From contig NZ_JBCNKR010000006.1 in assembly GCF_039595935.1 (NCBI RefSeq), forward strand, positions 1,550,001-1,614,000: DNA of 64,000 nt. The letters run 5' to 3'. Below are positions 23,001 through 30,549 of this stretch, in pieces; positions within the stretch are counted from its first letter, which is position 1, and each line of letters opens with the position of its first letter. The notes under the pieces are model-generated. The model saw only the letters and a program-made list of their open reading frames with translations, searched no databases and had not been told where the DNA came from. The position numbers were made by a program, and so were the translations under genes. This DNA comes from Flavobacterium sp. (GTDB lineage Bacteria > Bacteroidota > Bacteroidia > Flavobacteriales > Flavobacteriaceae).

Positions 23001-23175
23001 ATTTGGTATAAGTTACTGGACCAAAAAATATCTTTTTTTGACCGATATTATTTATTGTGTCTTTGTTTTTAGAAGTGAGAATCGGATTGAATTCTCCAGC
23101 ATATGATGTAATACTGAAAAATACCATTACAAGAGCTGCAATTAGAGGCTTCTTTATTTTAAAACTTTTTGACAT
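14005..23175 (-). CDS. Giant secreted Ig-like tandem-repeat protein (86-residue repeats)
   Basis: This 3056-residue protein has a signal peptide (KKPLIAALVMVFFSITSYAG). After a Cys-containing N-terminal region (to about residue 200) come roughly 30 tandem units of about 86 residues. Each contains GLPxGVxAxW, NTITISGTPT, GTFNYSIPL, a CG pair and NATGTI. These are putative Ig-like (He_PIG-type) beta-sandwich repeats. Two types alternate: A has NKTVTAASSTP and VSATGIG; B has ANTASAASSSP and TGATAIG. The last 330 residues contain two FSNPGxxSSxLAC modules and no obvious type IX sorting domain. The architecture fits a long surface fibre or adhesin. The near-identity of central units, even at silent positions, shows recent amplification. 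It lies between the Rhs N-terminal partner and the vWA gene in the same orientation. Confidence 0.9.
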   Translation of the reverse strand: MSKSFKIKKPLIAALVMVFFSITSYAGEFNPILTSKNKDTINNIGQKKIFFGPVTYTKCFDGVFDENDETTGANGIRPKPGQITYVNTSGQTVSLNNIWSGNPITITYRSITSQANLAACCTGNTITAQLTSSAGTDSQTKCNNTAITNITYSSSGGTGATFSGLPTGVTGSYTSNIITISGTPTASGTYNYNVTVYNDCMQANLTGTIIVTSAKSAGAASSSPSVCVNTAITAITHTTSGATGIDPSSVNYNLPEGVSAVWASNTITISGTPTASGTFNYSIPLTGTCGPNANATGTIIVSPAKTVSTASSSPTICINTALTAITHTTTNATGIGTAAGLPTGVTAAWASNTITISGTPTASGTFNYSIPISGPCGTANATGTIIVTSNKTAGAASSSPTLCINTALTAITHTTSGATGITTTGAPDNYNLPTGVSAAWASNTITISGTPTASGTFNYTIPLTGTCGTANATGTIIVSSAKSAGAASSSPTLCINTALTAITHTTTGVTAIGTATGLPAGVTAAWASNTITISGTPTASGTFNYSIPLTGTCGPNANATGTIIVNPAKTVSAASSSPTLCINTALTAITHTTTGATAIGTPTGLPAGVSAAWASNTITISGTPTAAGTFNYSIPLTGGCGTVNATGTITVTPNKTVTAASSTPTLCINTALTAITHTTVSATGIGTATGLPAGVSAAWASNTITISGTPTAAGTFNYSIPLSGGCGTVNATGTITVTPANTASAASSSPTLCINTALTAITHTTTGATAIGTATGLPAGVSAAWASNTITISGTPTAAGTFNYSIPLTGGCGTVNATGTITVTPNKTVTAASSTPTLCINTALTAITHTTVSATGIGTATGLPAGVSAAWASNTITISGTPTAAGTFNYSIPLSGGCGTVNATGTITVTPANTASAASSSPTLCINTALTAITHTTTGATAIGTATGLPAGVSAAWASNTITISGTPTAAGTFNYSIPLSGGCGTVNATGTITVTPNKTVTAASSTPTLCINTALTAITHTTVSATGIGTATGLPAGVSAAWASNTITISGTPTAAGTFNYSIPLSGGCGTVNATGTITVTPANTASAASSSPTLCINTALTAITHTTTGATAIGTATGLPAGVSAAWASNTITISGTPTAAGTFNYSIPLTGGCGTVNATGTITVTPNKTVTAASSTPTLCINTALTAITHTTVSATGIGTATGLPAGVSAAWASNTITISGTPTAAGTFNYSIPLSGGCGTVNATGTITVTPANTASAASSSPTLCINTALTAITHTTTGATAIGTATGLPAGVSAAWASNTITISGTPTAAGTFNYSIPLTGGCGTVNATGTITVTPNKTVTAASSTPTLCINTALTAITHTTVSATGIGTATGLPAGVSAAWASNTITISGTPTAAGTFNYSIPLSGGCGTVNATGTITVTPANTASAASSSPTLCINTALTAITHTTVSATGIGTATGLPAGVSAAWASNTITISGTPTAAGTFNYSIPLSGGCGTVNATGTITVTPANTASAASSSPTLCINTALTAITHTTTGATAIGTATGLPAGVSAAWASNTITISGTPTAAGTFNYSIPLTGGCGTVNATGTITVTPNKTVTAASSTPTLCINTALTAITHTTVSATGIGTATGLPAGVSAAWASNTITISGTPTAAGTFNYSIPLSGGCGTVNATGTITVTPANTASAASSSPTLCINTALTAITHTTTGATAIGTATGLPAGVSAAWASNTITISGTPTAAGTFNYSIPLTGGCGTVNATGTITVTPNKTVTAASSTPTLCINTALTAITHTTVSATGIGTATGLPAGVSAAWASNTITISGTPTAAGTFNYSIPLSGGCGTVNATGTITVTPANTASAASSSPTLCINTALTAITHTTTGATAIGTATGLPAGVSAAWASNTITISGTPTAAGTFNYSIPLTGGCGTVNATGTITVTPNKTVTAASSTPTLCINTALTAITHTTVSATGIGTATGLPAGVSAAWASNTITISGTPTAAGTFNYSIPLSGGCGTVNATGTITVTPANTASAASSSPTLCINTALTAITHTTTGATAIGTATGLPAGVSAAWASNTITISGTPTAAGTFNYSIPLSGGCGTVNATGTITVTPNKTVTAASSTPTLCINTALTAITHTTVSATGIGTATGLPAGVSAAWASNTITISGTPTAAGTFNYSIPLSGGCGTVNATGTITVTPANTASAASSSPTLCINTALTAITHTTTGATAIGTATGLPAGVSAAWASNTITISGTPTAAGTFNYSIPLTGGCGTVNATGTITVTPNKTVTAASSTPTLCINTALTAITHTTVSATGIGTATGLPAGVSAAWASNTITISGTPTAAGTFNYSIPLSGGCGTVNATGTITVTPANTASAASSSPTLCINTALTAITHTTTGATAIGTATGLPAGVSAAWASNTITISGTPTAAGTFNYSIPLTGGCGTVNATGTITVTPNKTVTAASSTPTLCINTALTAITHTTVSATGIGTATGLPAGVSAAWASNTITISGTPTAAGTFNYSIPLSGGCGTVNATGTITVTPANTASAASSSPTLCINTALTAITHTTTGATAIGTATGLPAGVSAAWASNTITISGTPTAAGTFNYSIPLSGGCGTVNATGTITVTPNKTVTAASSTPTLCINTALTAITHTTTNATGIEATSVNYNLPNGVSALWASNAITISGTPTETGTFNYSIPLSGNCGTVNAVGTIIVNPANTIALTSTTGTDAQTRNVNTSITSIVYTTNGATSAAVSGLPLGTNGNFSGNTVTISGTPTESGIFNYTVTLQGGCGPLTAQGTITVIDCSPITGVIKIIKTTSYPFQFSNPGKTSSALACSETAFPIKFYAATNTLVLNTQLYTDADLTSPVSNGNLWYQNQTNAISYKLDASGKVTEISSCNTPTVYGFNFSNPGRSSSSLACAQTSFTNTFYAATSSLGIGTQLYTNSSLTTPVGSGNLWYQYGIEGISYRIDNTGKVAESIECLPPSTQNYSFRAVHPEGHNGTDYVTYIDRNGVQRTRTLPRSGDSNPADCIDIEAQRIVQTVGAVSCYEE
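15250..21480 (-). repeat. 258-bp tandem repeat array with 516-bp higher-order unit
   Basis: The coding repeats are 258 bp each, and two alternating types give a 516-bp period (landmarks at 15383, 15899, 16415, 16931, 17447, 17963, 18479, then 19253, 19769, 20285, 20801, 21317). The phase breaks once, between 18479 and 19253 (774 bp = 3 units). Silent-site markers show that about 15.5-18.0 kb matches about 18.85-21.34 kb at an offset of 3354 bp (13 units). Units at both ends of the gene are diverged; the middle is nearly identical. Confidence 0.93.
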
Positions 23176-23247
23176 ATTTTTAATTTCTATAATTAATTGA
23201 TTAACAATTAATATGATTTTAATAAAAAGTTGTTTTTGGCTGAGTTA

Positions 23248-26200
23248 TTAATTAGTTGATCCAATTGGAGGACAAGAAATCACTTGTTTTTTTACAATAG
23301 CTTTTTGGCTTGGAGCTATTCTCAAACTCTTTCTTCCCGTATGAGATTGAGACGAAGTAATACTTACATTATTCTGTTTAAGTTGTGCTTTATAGTCAAA
23401 ATGAGTATCTTTTTCACATTTTGTATCGTCGTAATCTTCAAATCCATCAGATGCCAGCTGACTGTATTTTGTATTTGATGCTACTGCAACCGGAAAACGA
23501 TTATTGTAGCCATATAAGGCAGATGAATATCTTTTCAAAGCATCCATATTTTCAATTTCCTGACCATATGGATTGTATTGAGTAACCTCCGAAGCTGAAG
23601 TCCATTTCTGTTTTTTGTATGTTTCAGAAATTCCCCAATTGTTATTGGCCATAATATAAAAAGGATAATAATCCGCAAAGAAACCAGTTTTACGTGGAGT
23701 TGGATCAACAGTGTAATTTCTTCCTGTTAAAAATGCATAAGACTTGTTTGCTCTCCAGTTTCCAAGGACATTATATAAGTATGGATTATAATAAAGATCT
23801 GTATTTCCATCATCTTCAGAAACTGATGCATTTTCATATCCAAATTGTAGATTTCCCTCTGCATTAAATGACATTTTAGGTAAATTGCATTCGCATTGTG
23901 CTGGCCAAATATTATTATATTCTACAGCAGAAGCATTTACAATTCTATTGCTTGCATCAGTAGATTTAAAAGGTTCATCACCAATATTAGATTTTATTGA
24001 AGTGATATTATTGTTTATATCATATTGATATAATGGATTTCTCATAGAAGTTATACTCGCCATTGAAGCAGTTTGTAGATTTCGATATCCTGAACGAATT
24101 ATTTTCATTTTTCCCTCTGATGAAACGCTTTTAATCAATTTCCCTTCTGAATCAATTAATTTGAAACCAGTATCAGAAACTTTTACAACCCAGCCTTTTA
24201 TATATTGTTTTGTTCCTTCGCTATCTCGACCTGTTATAAAAACTTCATCTCCATCAAATAAATAATCAGATGGTTTGTCAGATGTGTTAAATTTATATCC
24301 ATCGTTCGAAGCTGTTATGTCAGATGTAAAACCTGTGTTTTTTGCAGCTTGACCCATCCCTTTGTAATTCCAGTATGCAGGGAAATTAAAGCTGTAGTAT
24401 TTGTCATTATATTCATTACCGGTTTCGGTTAATAATACTTCCCCTGTATCTGCATCCCATGCTAAGTTTGTGGTAGATACTTTCGCTCCAGAATCTGACG
24501 CTATTTTTTCAATTAAAATTCCGCTGCTATGAATAACTTTTGTTGTTGTTGCGGTCCTAATCTGATCTTCGTGTTTAGAATAACTAGGAATAGGAGTAGG
24601 AACAACTATAACAAAAATTGTTATAGGAAGTGTCGCAATATTAAAATGTATACCAGCTGTAGTGGTAGTTGTCGTACTTTCTCTAAAATCATTAATAATG
24701 TCGTAATCAACACCTACAAGTTTTTTGAATATATTTCCTTTAGAATCAATAGTTTCTATATTATTATTAAGTCTTCCATTATTTAAACTTTGCTCGTCAG
24801 ATATGGTACTATATTTATATTCAACTCCTGAAACCTCATTTTTTTGTCCCTCACCATACACTATTTGAGTTTTTATTTTTCCATCCATGTCATTAGTATG
24901 AACAGAAAACCCTTGAGACATTGTGATATGATTTTTAACATTCAAATTCAAGAGACTTGCTAAAGCAGTTGAAGAATCAAAATTTGATGATAATGATGTT
25001 CTGTCAACAATTGTTGGGAAATCTTTAGAGGTATAGAATTCAGTCACAACAGAACCGGTAGCGTGTTTTTTGACCACCATTTCTATATTGCCTTCTGTCT
25101 TTGTTCTTGGTAAGTTGGCTACAGTTACTCTACTGTAAGTCACTTTTGGAGATGGAAAAAATGATTCTCCTAACGGTTCTTCGACATAATTATCACTATC
25201 AGGACCTAATAAAAGTTCTTTTTTATTTTTATCATAAAGAGGCTTAATAAAAGGATTTTCTTTGCATCCTAATGGTTCATAAGTTGCAACTCCCGAAGAG
25301 TTTCCATCCTTATCAGTATAGCTGTAAACTTGACCATAAGCTTGTTGATAATCTTTATTTGAAAGATTATTAGTCATAATATTCCATTGATCGTGAAGTT
25401 CAATGTTTTTTACTCTGCTTCCCCCACCTATCTTATGTCCATTACTATTCATAAGACGAATCCATGATTTTCCTGTAATAAATTTACTCGCAATTCCTGT
25501 TTGTTCTAATTTACCATTTGGACTTGTGAAAATATCTAATAATGTAGGCATCCAACCGATTAATTGCATAACTACACCTTTTACATCTTTGGTATCTTCC
25601 TCATTATTCATGCTATAAACCAAACGATTTAGATATTGTCTTCCAAAATTCCATCCTGCTTTAGATATTGGATTTACTTCTTTATTTCCATTGAATCCAT
25701 CATCTTTTCTAACATATTCCATAGGAATGGATGCGTATTTTTTTCCATCTTTTTGAAAGAAACTGCAATTACCATCTTTTCTTATATAACCTGTAACATA
25801 ATCGTATTTATCAGTATCGCCGCCTGCTATAGGGTTTGGGCTTACCATGTTAAGTAAGAATCTGAAATACATAGGATTATCTTGGGTTCCAACTGATTTC
25901 ATGTAAGTATTCTGAAAAATTTCATTAGCATTACCAGCCGATATATCAAAATCCTTATCTATTTCAACATAAATATATTTCCCAATATTGGCTTTTTTAA
26001 TTGAATTATCAATAGAGTTTACATCATCAGGAATATCATTTCCACTGCCAACTACTTTAAACATCTGCATTGCTTGTTTATCTTGAACGAACGCATAATC
26101 ATCAGCTTCAAAGTTAACTTCGATTAAACCTCCTGAGGGAAGTTTGATTGATCTTAAAAGCCAGACAGAAGCATTTATATCAGCTTCTTCACGATTAGTT

Positions 26201-28860
26201 TGATCTACAAAAGGATACTCAGCATTTGATAATTTACCCAAAGTTTTTCCATCTAAATTTTTCTCAGATGGCTTATAATCTCCCCAAGCATCATATGATT
26301 TCATATCATATTGAGGATTGTTAACAAGATCTTCAGCAATATTATATTGTTTTTCTAATCCATTACTATCATACGTAAGGGCTTTAGGAGCATATTTAAA
26401 AACATAGGGAGTAAACTTCCCCATATTTGAGTTTTTATAGGTAAAGTAAACCTTTGTTAAAGTTAATTTTCCTCGTTGACTAGATTGGGCGTTATTAGCG
26501 TCCTTATTATTGTCAATACCTTGACATAAGCTGTAATCATATTCAAAATGAGCTTCTTTTATTGGTATAGCATCTTGACCTTTTGATATATATTCTGGTT
26601 TAGAATACAAAGAGATTTTATCAAGCTTATACATTTTAGAATTTTCTCCTTTACCTCCATTTTCACCCGCTACACCATAACCGTCATTTCTTTCTGAAAG
26701 ATAAAAAATAGCAATGTGGGTTTTCGTTGTTATTTGCTTAATATAAAGTAGCTCTTTTTCGCCATATATATAATTTCCTTTGTTGTCTTTTTTACTTGAA
26801 CGAAGTCCTTCATCATAATTGGCCAGATTAGCTTTGAAAGGGACTCTCCACTTATAAATACCATTAGCTTTGCTTTTATTCTCATATTCAAATTTGGTGT
26901 AAGTTCCTAAATCGTCATCAGAGGGACCATCATTAGTTAGATCTTGGTAATCTGCTGACAAAACTGAAGTTAATAAATAGGAATGCGCATAAGCAGGAGT
27001 TGTGACACGATTAAAATATTCATCCCCACCACGATTATTTTGTGCCGAATTATCTACACCAGGATTGTATTGAACTAAACCATTTTGATAATCAGCATTA
27101 GAATTTCCTACATCAAATGTTACTTCTTTTTTGATTGAATTATATGCTGCTCTTCCATAAATGTAACGCTCACCACCTTCTTTTGTTATTTTTATTTCTG
27201 AAGTGTGATGATCTTGTTTTCCTTTAAGTGAATAAGGACTGAATTGATTAGTTCGCTCATATTTTGTAAAACCAAATTGTGATGCTTCTAATCTTGTTAA
27301 TTTTTCTATAGATTGATTTCTTGATAAACGTTTAGTTCTTACAATAGATCCGGTACCTTGTACCATAGGATTTGTATTAGCATCTGTATAATAATTTGTA
27401 CTAGTGCTTCTTGAAAACTTGTCTCCCTGTATGTTTAACTTTACAGGACTATATCCTCCTAAATTATTATATAAAAGATTTAATTCCTGATCAACATGGT
27501 TACCTCCAATATTTTTAAAATATACTTTTTCATAGTCAGGTCGATTGCCACTCTTTTTTTCTCTAAATCTTCCTAAAGCGGGATTTGAATTTTCCCATAC
27601 TGTAGTTTTACTATCTCCCAAAGTTACTGTTGCATCAACTCCTACGTGAACCCCGCCGCCGGCTCCAAATTCTAATCCTAAGCTTCCTCCTGAACTTGCA
27701 TCTGTAGTTTCATTGTCATAAACATAACCAACTTGTGATTTATATGGACGATACATTCCTGAAATTCCTTGCCCCTGTATATTATAAAGGTCATATGTGT
27801 TGTTTGTAATAGGTAAAGAGGTAGTATTTTTATTAAAAGTCCTGTCCTTTTCTCTATTAAAATCTAACACATCCGATCTTCCGGCATTATAAGTGTTTTC
27901 AAAACCATAAGCTTTTTCGACTTTATATTTTTCAGAATCTTTAACTCCTTGACTTGTAACATATCCAGAAAACTTTACTCCAGGCTCAATACCCCAAACT
28001 TCTCCTTCTACATTGACACTAAACATATAGTTAGAAGAAGACATACCAACTCTTTTTGTTGGGGTATATGAAGTATTTAAAAATGATAATGATGCTGATT
28101 GAGTAGGTACTGATACAGGTAGGTTTTCAAATGAAAACGAATTTGAAATAGTTACATTTTGAACACCCTTTCGACTATTATAACTTACTCCTAAGTTAGC
28201 TCCCATATTAGACTCAAGATCGTTATTTTCCTGAAATTTTTTAGAAAAAGAAACACTTGGGGATACCGAAACTCCCTCAGATGCAGAAGATGATATATTC
28301 ATTCCTACAGATAGATTGTTACTAATTTGATAACTGAGACCGGCACTTGAAGTTACTCCAACTCCATCATAATTATTATACTTAATACCTAAACCAACGC
28401 TAGCTTTTGCCTTAGATTCTTTTACTCCAAAAGCGGTTCCGAAAACATTAAAATCGGCTCCAATCGTAACGTTTGGCTTTAAACTATTTTCATAGATCAT
28501 CTCATCACCATTAAAGTCATCAGGGATACCTCGAACTTGTCTGTTGATTTGTCCAACATCCAGATTCCATCCAAGACCGACCCATGAAGCTTCTTGGTCC
28601 ATAGTAACTCCAGAATTGTAAGCTAAGTTTAAAGGATAACCACCAACATCCATAATAGGAATGTTGTAATTAAAATCTCCACTAGCTAAATCTACCATAT
28701 CAGATGTACCGATAGGAGTAAAGGCTTCAAATTCGGGTTGTGACGGACCTCCGGTTAATGCATAAATCTGCATTGGCTGTAAGGTTTCTAATAAGATCAT
28801 CATGGACAAATAGATAGCCACGGTTTTTTTTAATTTGCTTACTTTTTTTTGCTTAATCAT
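23248..28860 (-). CDS. Rhs-type N-terminal partner protein (large secreted)
   Basis: This 1870-residue protein has a Lys-rich N-terminus and a hydrophobic export segment (YLSMMILLETLQ) before ALTGGPSQPEF. Residues about 45-110 carry the block TSDMVDLASGDFNYNIPI, YPLNLAYNSGVTMDQEAS, WVGLGWNLDVGQINRQV, which opens many long Bacteroidota Rhs/SpvB-like proteins. The C-terminal 60 residues (HFDYKAQLKQ, SHTGRKSLRI) match a segment normally internal to such chains, followed here by a stop. This suggests that the Rhs architecture has been split into separate polypeptides across this cluster. The start overlaps the upstream lipoprotein stop by 4 bp (ATGA), indicating coupled translation. A surface or toxin-shell role is inferred from the family. 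Confidence 0.88.
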   Translation of the reverse strand: MIKQKKVSKLKKTVAIYLSMMILLETLQPMQIYALTGGPSQPEFEAFTPIGTSDMVDLASGDFNYNIPIMDVGGYPLNLAYNSGVTMDQEASWVGLGWNLDVGQINRQVRGIPDDFNGDEMIYENSLKPNVTIGADFNVFGTAFGVKESKAKASVGLGIKYNNYDGVGVTSSAGLSYQISNNLSVGMNISSSASEGVSVSPSVSFSKKFQENNDLESNMGANLGVSYNSRKGVQNVTISNSFSFENLPVSVPTQSASLSFLNTSYTPTKRVGMSSSNYMFSVNVEGEVWGIEPGVKFSGYVTSQGVKDSEKYKVEKAYGFENTYNAGRSDVLDFNREKDRTFNKNTTSLPITNNTYDLYNIQGQGISGMYRPYKSQVGYVYDNETTDASSGGSLGLEFGAGGGVHVGVDATVTLGDSKTTVWENSNPALGRFREKKSGNRPDYEKVYFKNIGGNHVDQELNLLYNNLGGYSPVKLNIQGDKFSRSTSTNYYTDANTNPMVQGTGSIVRTKRLSRNQSIEKLTRLEASQFGFTKYERTNQFSPYSLKGKQDHHTSEIKITKEGGERYIYGRAAYNSIKKEVTFDVGNSNADYQNGLVQYNPGVDNSAQNNRGGDEYFNRVTTPAYAHSYLLTSVLSADYQDLTNDGPSDDDLGTYTKFEYENKSKANGIYKWRVPFKANLANYDEGLRSSKKDNKGNYIYGEKELLYIKQITTKTHIAIFYLSERNDGYGVAGENGGKGENSKMYKLDKISLYSKPEYISKGQDAIPIKEAHFEYDYSLCQGIDNNKDANNAQSSQRGKLTLTKVYFTYKNSNMGKFTPYVFKYAPKALTYDSNGLEKQYNIAEDLVNNPQYDMKSYDAWGDYKPSEKNLDGKTLGKLSNAEYPFVDQTNREEADINASVWLLRSIKLPSGGLIEVNFEADDYAFVQDKQAMQMFKVVGSGNDIPDDVNSIDNSIKKANIGKYIYVEIDKDFDISAGNANEIFQNTYMKSVGTQDNPMYFRFLLNMVSPNPIAGGDTDKYDYVTGYIRKDGNCSFFQKDGKKYASIPMEYVRKDDGFNGNKEVNPISKAGWNFGRQYLNRLVYSMNNEEDTKDVKGVVMQLIGWMPTLLDIFTSPNGKLEQTGIASKFITGKSWIRLMNSNGHKIGGGSRVKNIELHDQWNIMTNNLSNKDYQQAYGQVYSYTDKDGNSSGVATYEPLGCKENPFIKPLYDKNKKELLLGPDSDNYVEEPLGESFFPSPKVTYSRVTVANLPRTKTEGNIEMVVKKHATGSVVTEFYTSKDFPTIVDRTSLSSNFDSSTALASLLNLNVKNHITMSQGFSVHTNDMDGKIKTQIVYGEGQKNEVSGVEYKYSTISDEQSLNNGRLNNNIETIDSKGNIFKKLVGVDYDIINDFRESTTTTTTAGIHFNIATLPITIFVIVVPTPIPSYSKHEDQIRTATTTKVIHSSGILIEKIASDSGAKVSTTNLAWDADTGEVLLTETGNEYNDKYYSFNFPAYWNYKGMGQAAKNTGFTSDITASNDGYKFNTSDKPSDYLFDGDEVFITGRDSEGTKQYIKGWVVKVSDTGFKLIDSEGKLIKSVSSEGKMKIIRSGYRNLQTASMASITSMRNPLYQYDINNNITSIKSNIGDEPFKSTDASNRIVNASAVEYNNIWPAQCECNLPKMSFNAEGNLQFGYENASVSEDDGNTDLYYNPYLYNVLGNWRANKSYAFLTGRNYTVDPTPRKTGFFADYYPFYIMANNNWGISETYKKQKWTSASEVTQYNPYGQEIENMDALKRYSSALYGYNNRFPVAVASNTKYSQLASDGFEDYDDTKCEKDTHFDYKAQLKQNNVSITSSQSHTGRKSLRIAPSQKAIVKKQVISCPPIGSTN

Positions 28861-29462
28861 AAGGCTATTGGAGTATAGGTGTCTTTGAATTGAAATTTTA
28901 AAATTCCTTTTCTAAAAAGGAAATCATTATATATAAGTTGTATTTTTTCATTAGGGTCTATTCCAGAGAAGAATAGAAGAACTCTTTGGTAAGGTGCAAT
29001 TTTATAACTGCGCTCATAAGTAACACCTGAACACGGAATGGTATCATTTTTTGAGGTAACAACGTAAAAATCATTCTGAAGACCAAACGACATATATTTT
29101 ACAGCATCGGTATATTCCATGCCTGTAAAATCTTTTGATAATAAATCTTTTTCTTCTTCTTGTTGAAAAGTAAATTCAAGAACACGTTCTCTTTTGTTTT
29201 CTTCATAAAGAGAATCTACAGTTTTTAGATCTTCTTTTCCTAAATCTTTAAGCAAATAATATTGAATAGGCACTTCGGTAGCAATAAATCCAATATCTTC
29301 TATTTTTTGAGTATAGACACGGGATTTCCAGCCTATTTTTTCAAGGTTGAAGTAACGATCTCTAATTTCTGAATCGTCTGAATTTAATGATTGTGGGTCT
29401 TTTTTACAAGAAAACAAAGCAAGAAATACAAAGACAAAAATAATTTTATTTAAGTCCTTCAT
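28857..29462 (-). CDS. Small lipoprotein of unknown function
   Basis: This 201-residue protein has a lipoprotein signal (IIFVFVFLALFSCKK, with lipidated Cys at about residue 19). The rest is mixed alpha/beta, acidic and lysine-rich, with no family I recognise; the C-terminal half has YERSYKIAPYQRVLLFFSG. Its start overlaps the OmpH-like gene stop by 17 bp and its stop overlaps the Rhs partner start by 4 bp, so the three are translationally coupled. It is likely an outer-membrane or periplasmic accessory of the Rhs cluster (inference). Confidence 0.85.
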   Translation of the reverse strand: MKDLNKIIFVFVFLALFSCKKDPQSLNSDDSEIRDRYFNLEKIGWKSRVYTQKIEDIGFIATEVPIQYYLLKDLGKEDLKTVDSLYEENKRERVLEFTFQQEEEKDLLSKDFTGMEYTDAVKYMSFGLQNDFYVVTSKNDTIPCSGVTYERSYKIAPYQRVLLFFSGIDPNEKIQLIYNDFLFRKGILKFQFKDTYTPIAL

Positions 29463-29952
29463 ACTTCTTGTTTATATAGGTAAGGAAATTATCGGTAATA
29501 TCAATAGATTCACCTGCAAACAAAACATTTCCTTTGTCATCAGAACCTAAAATTATTTGATAATTGTTTTCTTTTGCAAATTCAGTTGAATAACTTTTAA
29601 TTCTTGTCCATATTTTAGATGACTGTTCTGCTCCAAAATAATCATTGAATTGATTTAGTTCTTCTTTTTTCTGAATGAACTCCTGCATTAAGTTCTTTTT
29701 ATCAGAACTTGATACGTTTGAAGATTGTAGTTTTGAATATAAAGAATCAAGATTTGACTTTCTATTGGCGAATTCTTTTTCGCCAATTTTTTTTAATTCT
29801 TTCGTCATATTAAAGTTCTCGAATACCTTAATATTATTTATATATACAATTTTATTTTCGTTTTTAATGAATTTTAACGTAATAAATAGTGTTAATGCTA
29901 TAATTAACAATGAGTTAAATATTGTTAATCCAGCTGTGGTATTGTTTTTCAC
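29446..29952 (-). CDS. OmpH/Skp-like membrane-anchored protein
   Basis: This 168-residue protein has one N-terminal membrane helix (about residues 9-27). The pattern after it is typical of OmpH/Skp chaperones: a beta-strand (IVYINNIKVFENF), then a long charged helical hairpin (about 50-130), then a C-terminal strand pair (NYQIILGSDDKGNVLFAG). Skp binds unfolded outer-membrane proteins in the periplasm as a trimer; this copy keeps its membrane anchor instead of a cleaved signal peptide. It is the first gene of the seven-gene Rhs cluster, which suggests a dedicated chaperone for the giant secreted proteins (inference). Confidence 0.75.
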   Translation of the reverse strand: MKNNTTAGLTIFNSLLIIALTLFITLKFIKNENKIVYINNIKVFENFNMTKELKKIGEKEFANRKSNLDSLYSKLQSSNVSSSDKKNLMQEFIQKKEELNQFNDYFGAEQSSKIWTRIKSYSTEFAKENNYQIILGSDDKGNVLFAGESIDITDNFLTYINKKYEGLK

Positions 29953-29976
29953 TGAATAAATCTGTTAATTTTTTGG

Positions 29977-30006
29977 TAAAATTAATTTATTTTTTGACTT
30001 GCAAAA
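29977..30006 (-). promoter_or_regulatory. Candidate promoter of the Rhs cluster
   Basis: On the minus strand a TTTTG at 30002-30006 is followed after about 17 bases by TAATTTTA (29977-29984), 7 of 8 to the Bacteroidota -7 box TAnnTTTG, about 25 bp upstream of the OmpH-like start. The surrounding 29953-30310 stretch is very AT-rich and holds no gene I can support. Confidence 0.4.
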
Positions 30007-30313
30007 GTGATTTGTGTTTAAATTTTAAATATATTTTAGTTATTTATGTTAAAAGGCAATTATTATTCGTTAACATGTTAAATTATGGTAGTTTTTTATT
30101 TTATTACGCTTTTCCCTTTTTTTACAGTTAGTAAGTTTTACTCTCTTATTATCAATTTGTTACATGATAAAATATGTTTTAAATGAATTTGATTTATTCA
30201 TCTTAAATTATTTTAGTATATTATAAGTGAATAAAATATTTTTTTTCAGTTATAGAAAAAAATAATAGGAGCACAAAAAATATATAGTATTATTTTTTGA
30301 TTAATTGTAAAAC

Positions 30314-30340
30314 AAAAAAAGCCTCAGATTTCTCTGAAGC
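30314..30340 (-). terminator. Rho-independent terminator of tRNA-Met
   Basis: Minus-strand stem GCTTCAGA / TCTGAGGC closes a GAAA tetraloop (30321-30340) and is followed by seven T residues (30314-30320). It lies 10 bp downstream of the tRNA. Confidence 0.85.
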
Positions 30341-30349
30341 TTTTCTTAG

Positions 30350-30422
30350 TAGCGGGAACAGGACTCGAACCTGTGACCTTCGGGTTATGAGCCCGACGAG
30401 CTGCCTACTGCTCTATCCCGCG
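30350..30422 (-). tRNA. Initiator tRNA-fMet (CAT anticodon)
   Basis: The 73-nt cloverleaf begins CGCGGGA and has the anticodon loop CTCATAA flanked by the three G-C pairs (GGG/CCC) that mark initiator tRNAs. The T-loop is GGTTCGAGTCC. Position 1 (C) cannot pair with position 72 (T), another initiator hallmark. The 3' CCA is not encoded. It has its own promoter and terminator. Confidence 0.95.
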
Positions 30423-30434
30423 ATGTTTCGGGTG

Positions 30435-30465
30435 CAAAGATAAGGACTAAATACGGTTATCCAAA
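30435..30465 (-). promoter_or_regulatory. Bacteroidota-type promoter of tRNA-fMet
   Basis: The minus strand has TTTG (30462-30465), a 19-base spacer, then TATCTTTG (30435-30442), a perfect match to TTTG-N19-TAnnTTTG. The -7 box ends 12 bp before the mature tRNA 5' end. Confidence 0.85.
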
Positions 30466-30549
30466 GAAATTAATGAAATATTTTTATTAAACTATTGTTA
30501 ATGGTAAGGTGTTGGAATTTAAGTGATTGTGCTTTTTGTTTTTGCTTAA

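Noticed and set aside
29953..30310. Possible small gene or RNA in the AT-rich gap before the Rhs cluster.
   Set aside because: Only low-complexity open frames are present, without homologous-looking protein; no structured RNA is recognised apart from the tRNA terminator.
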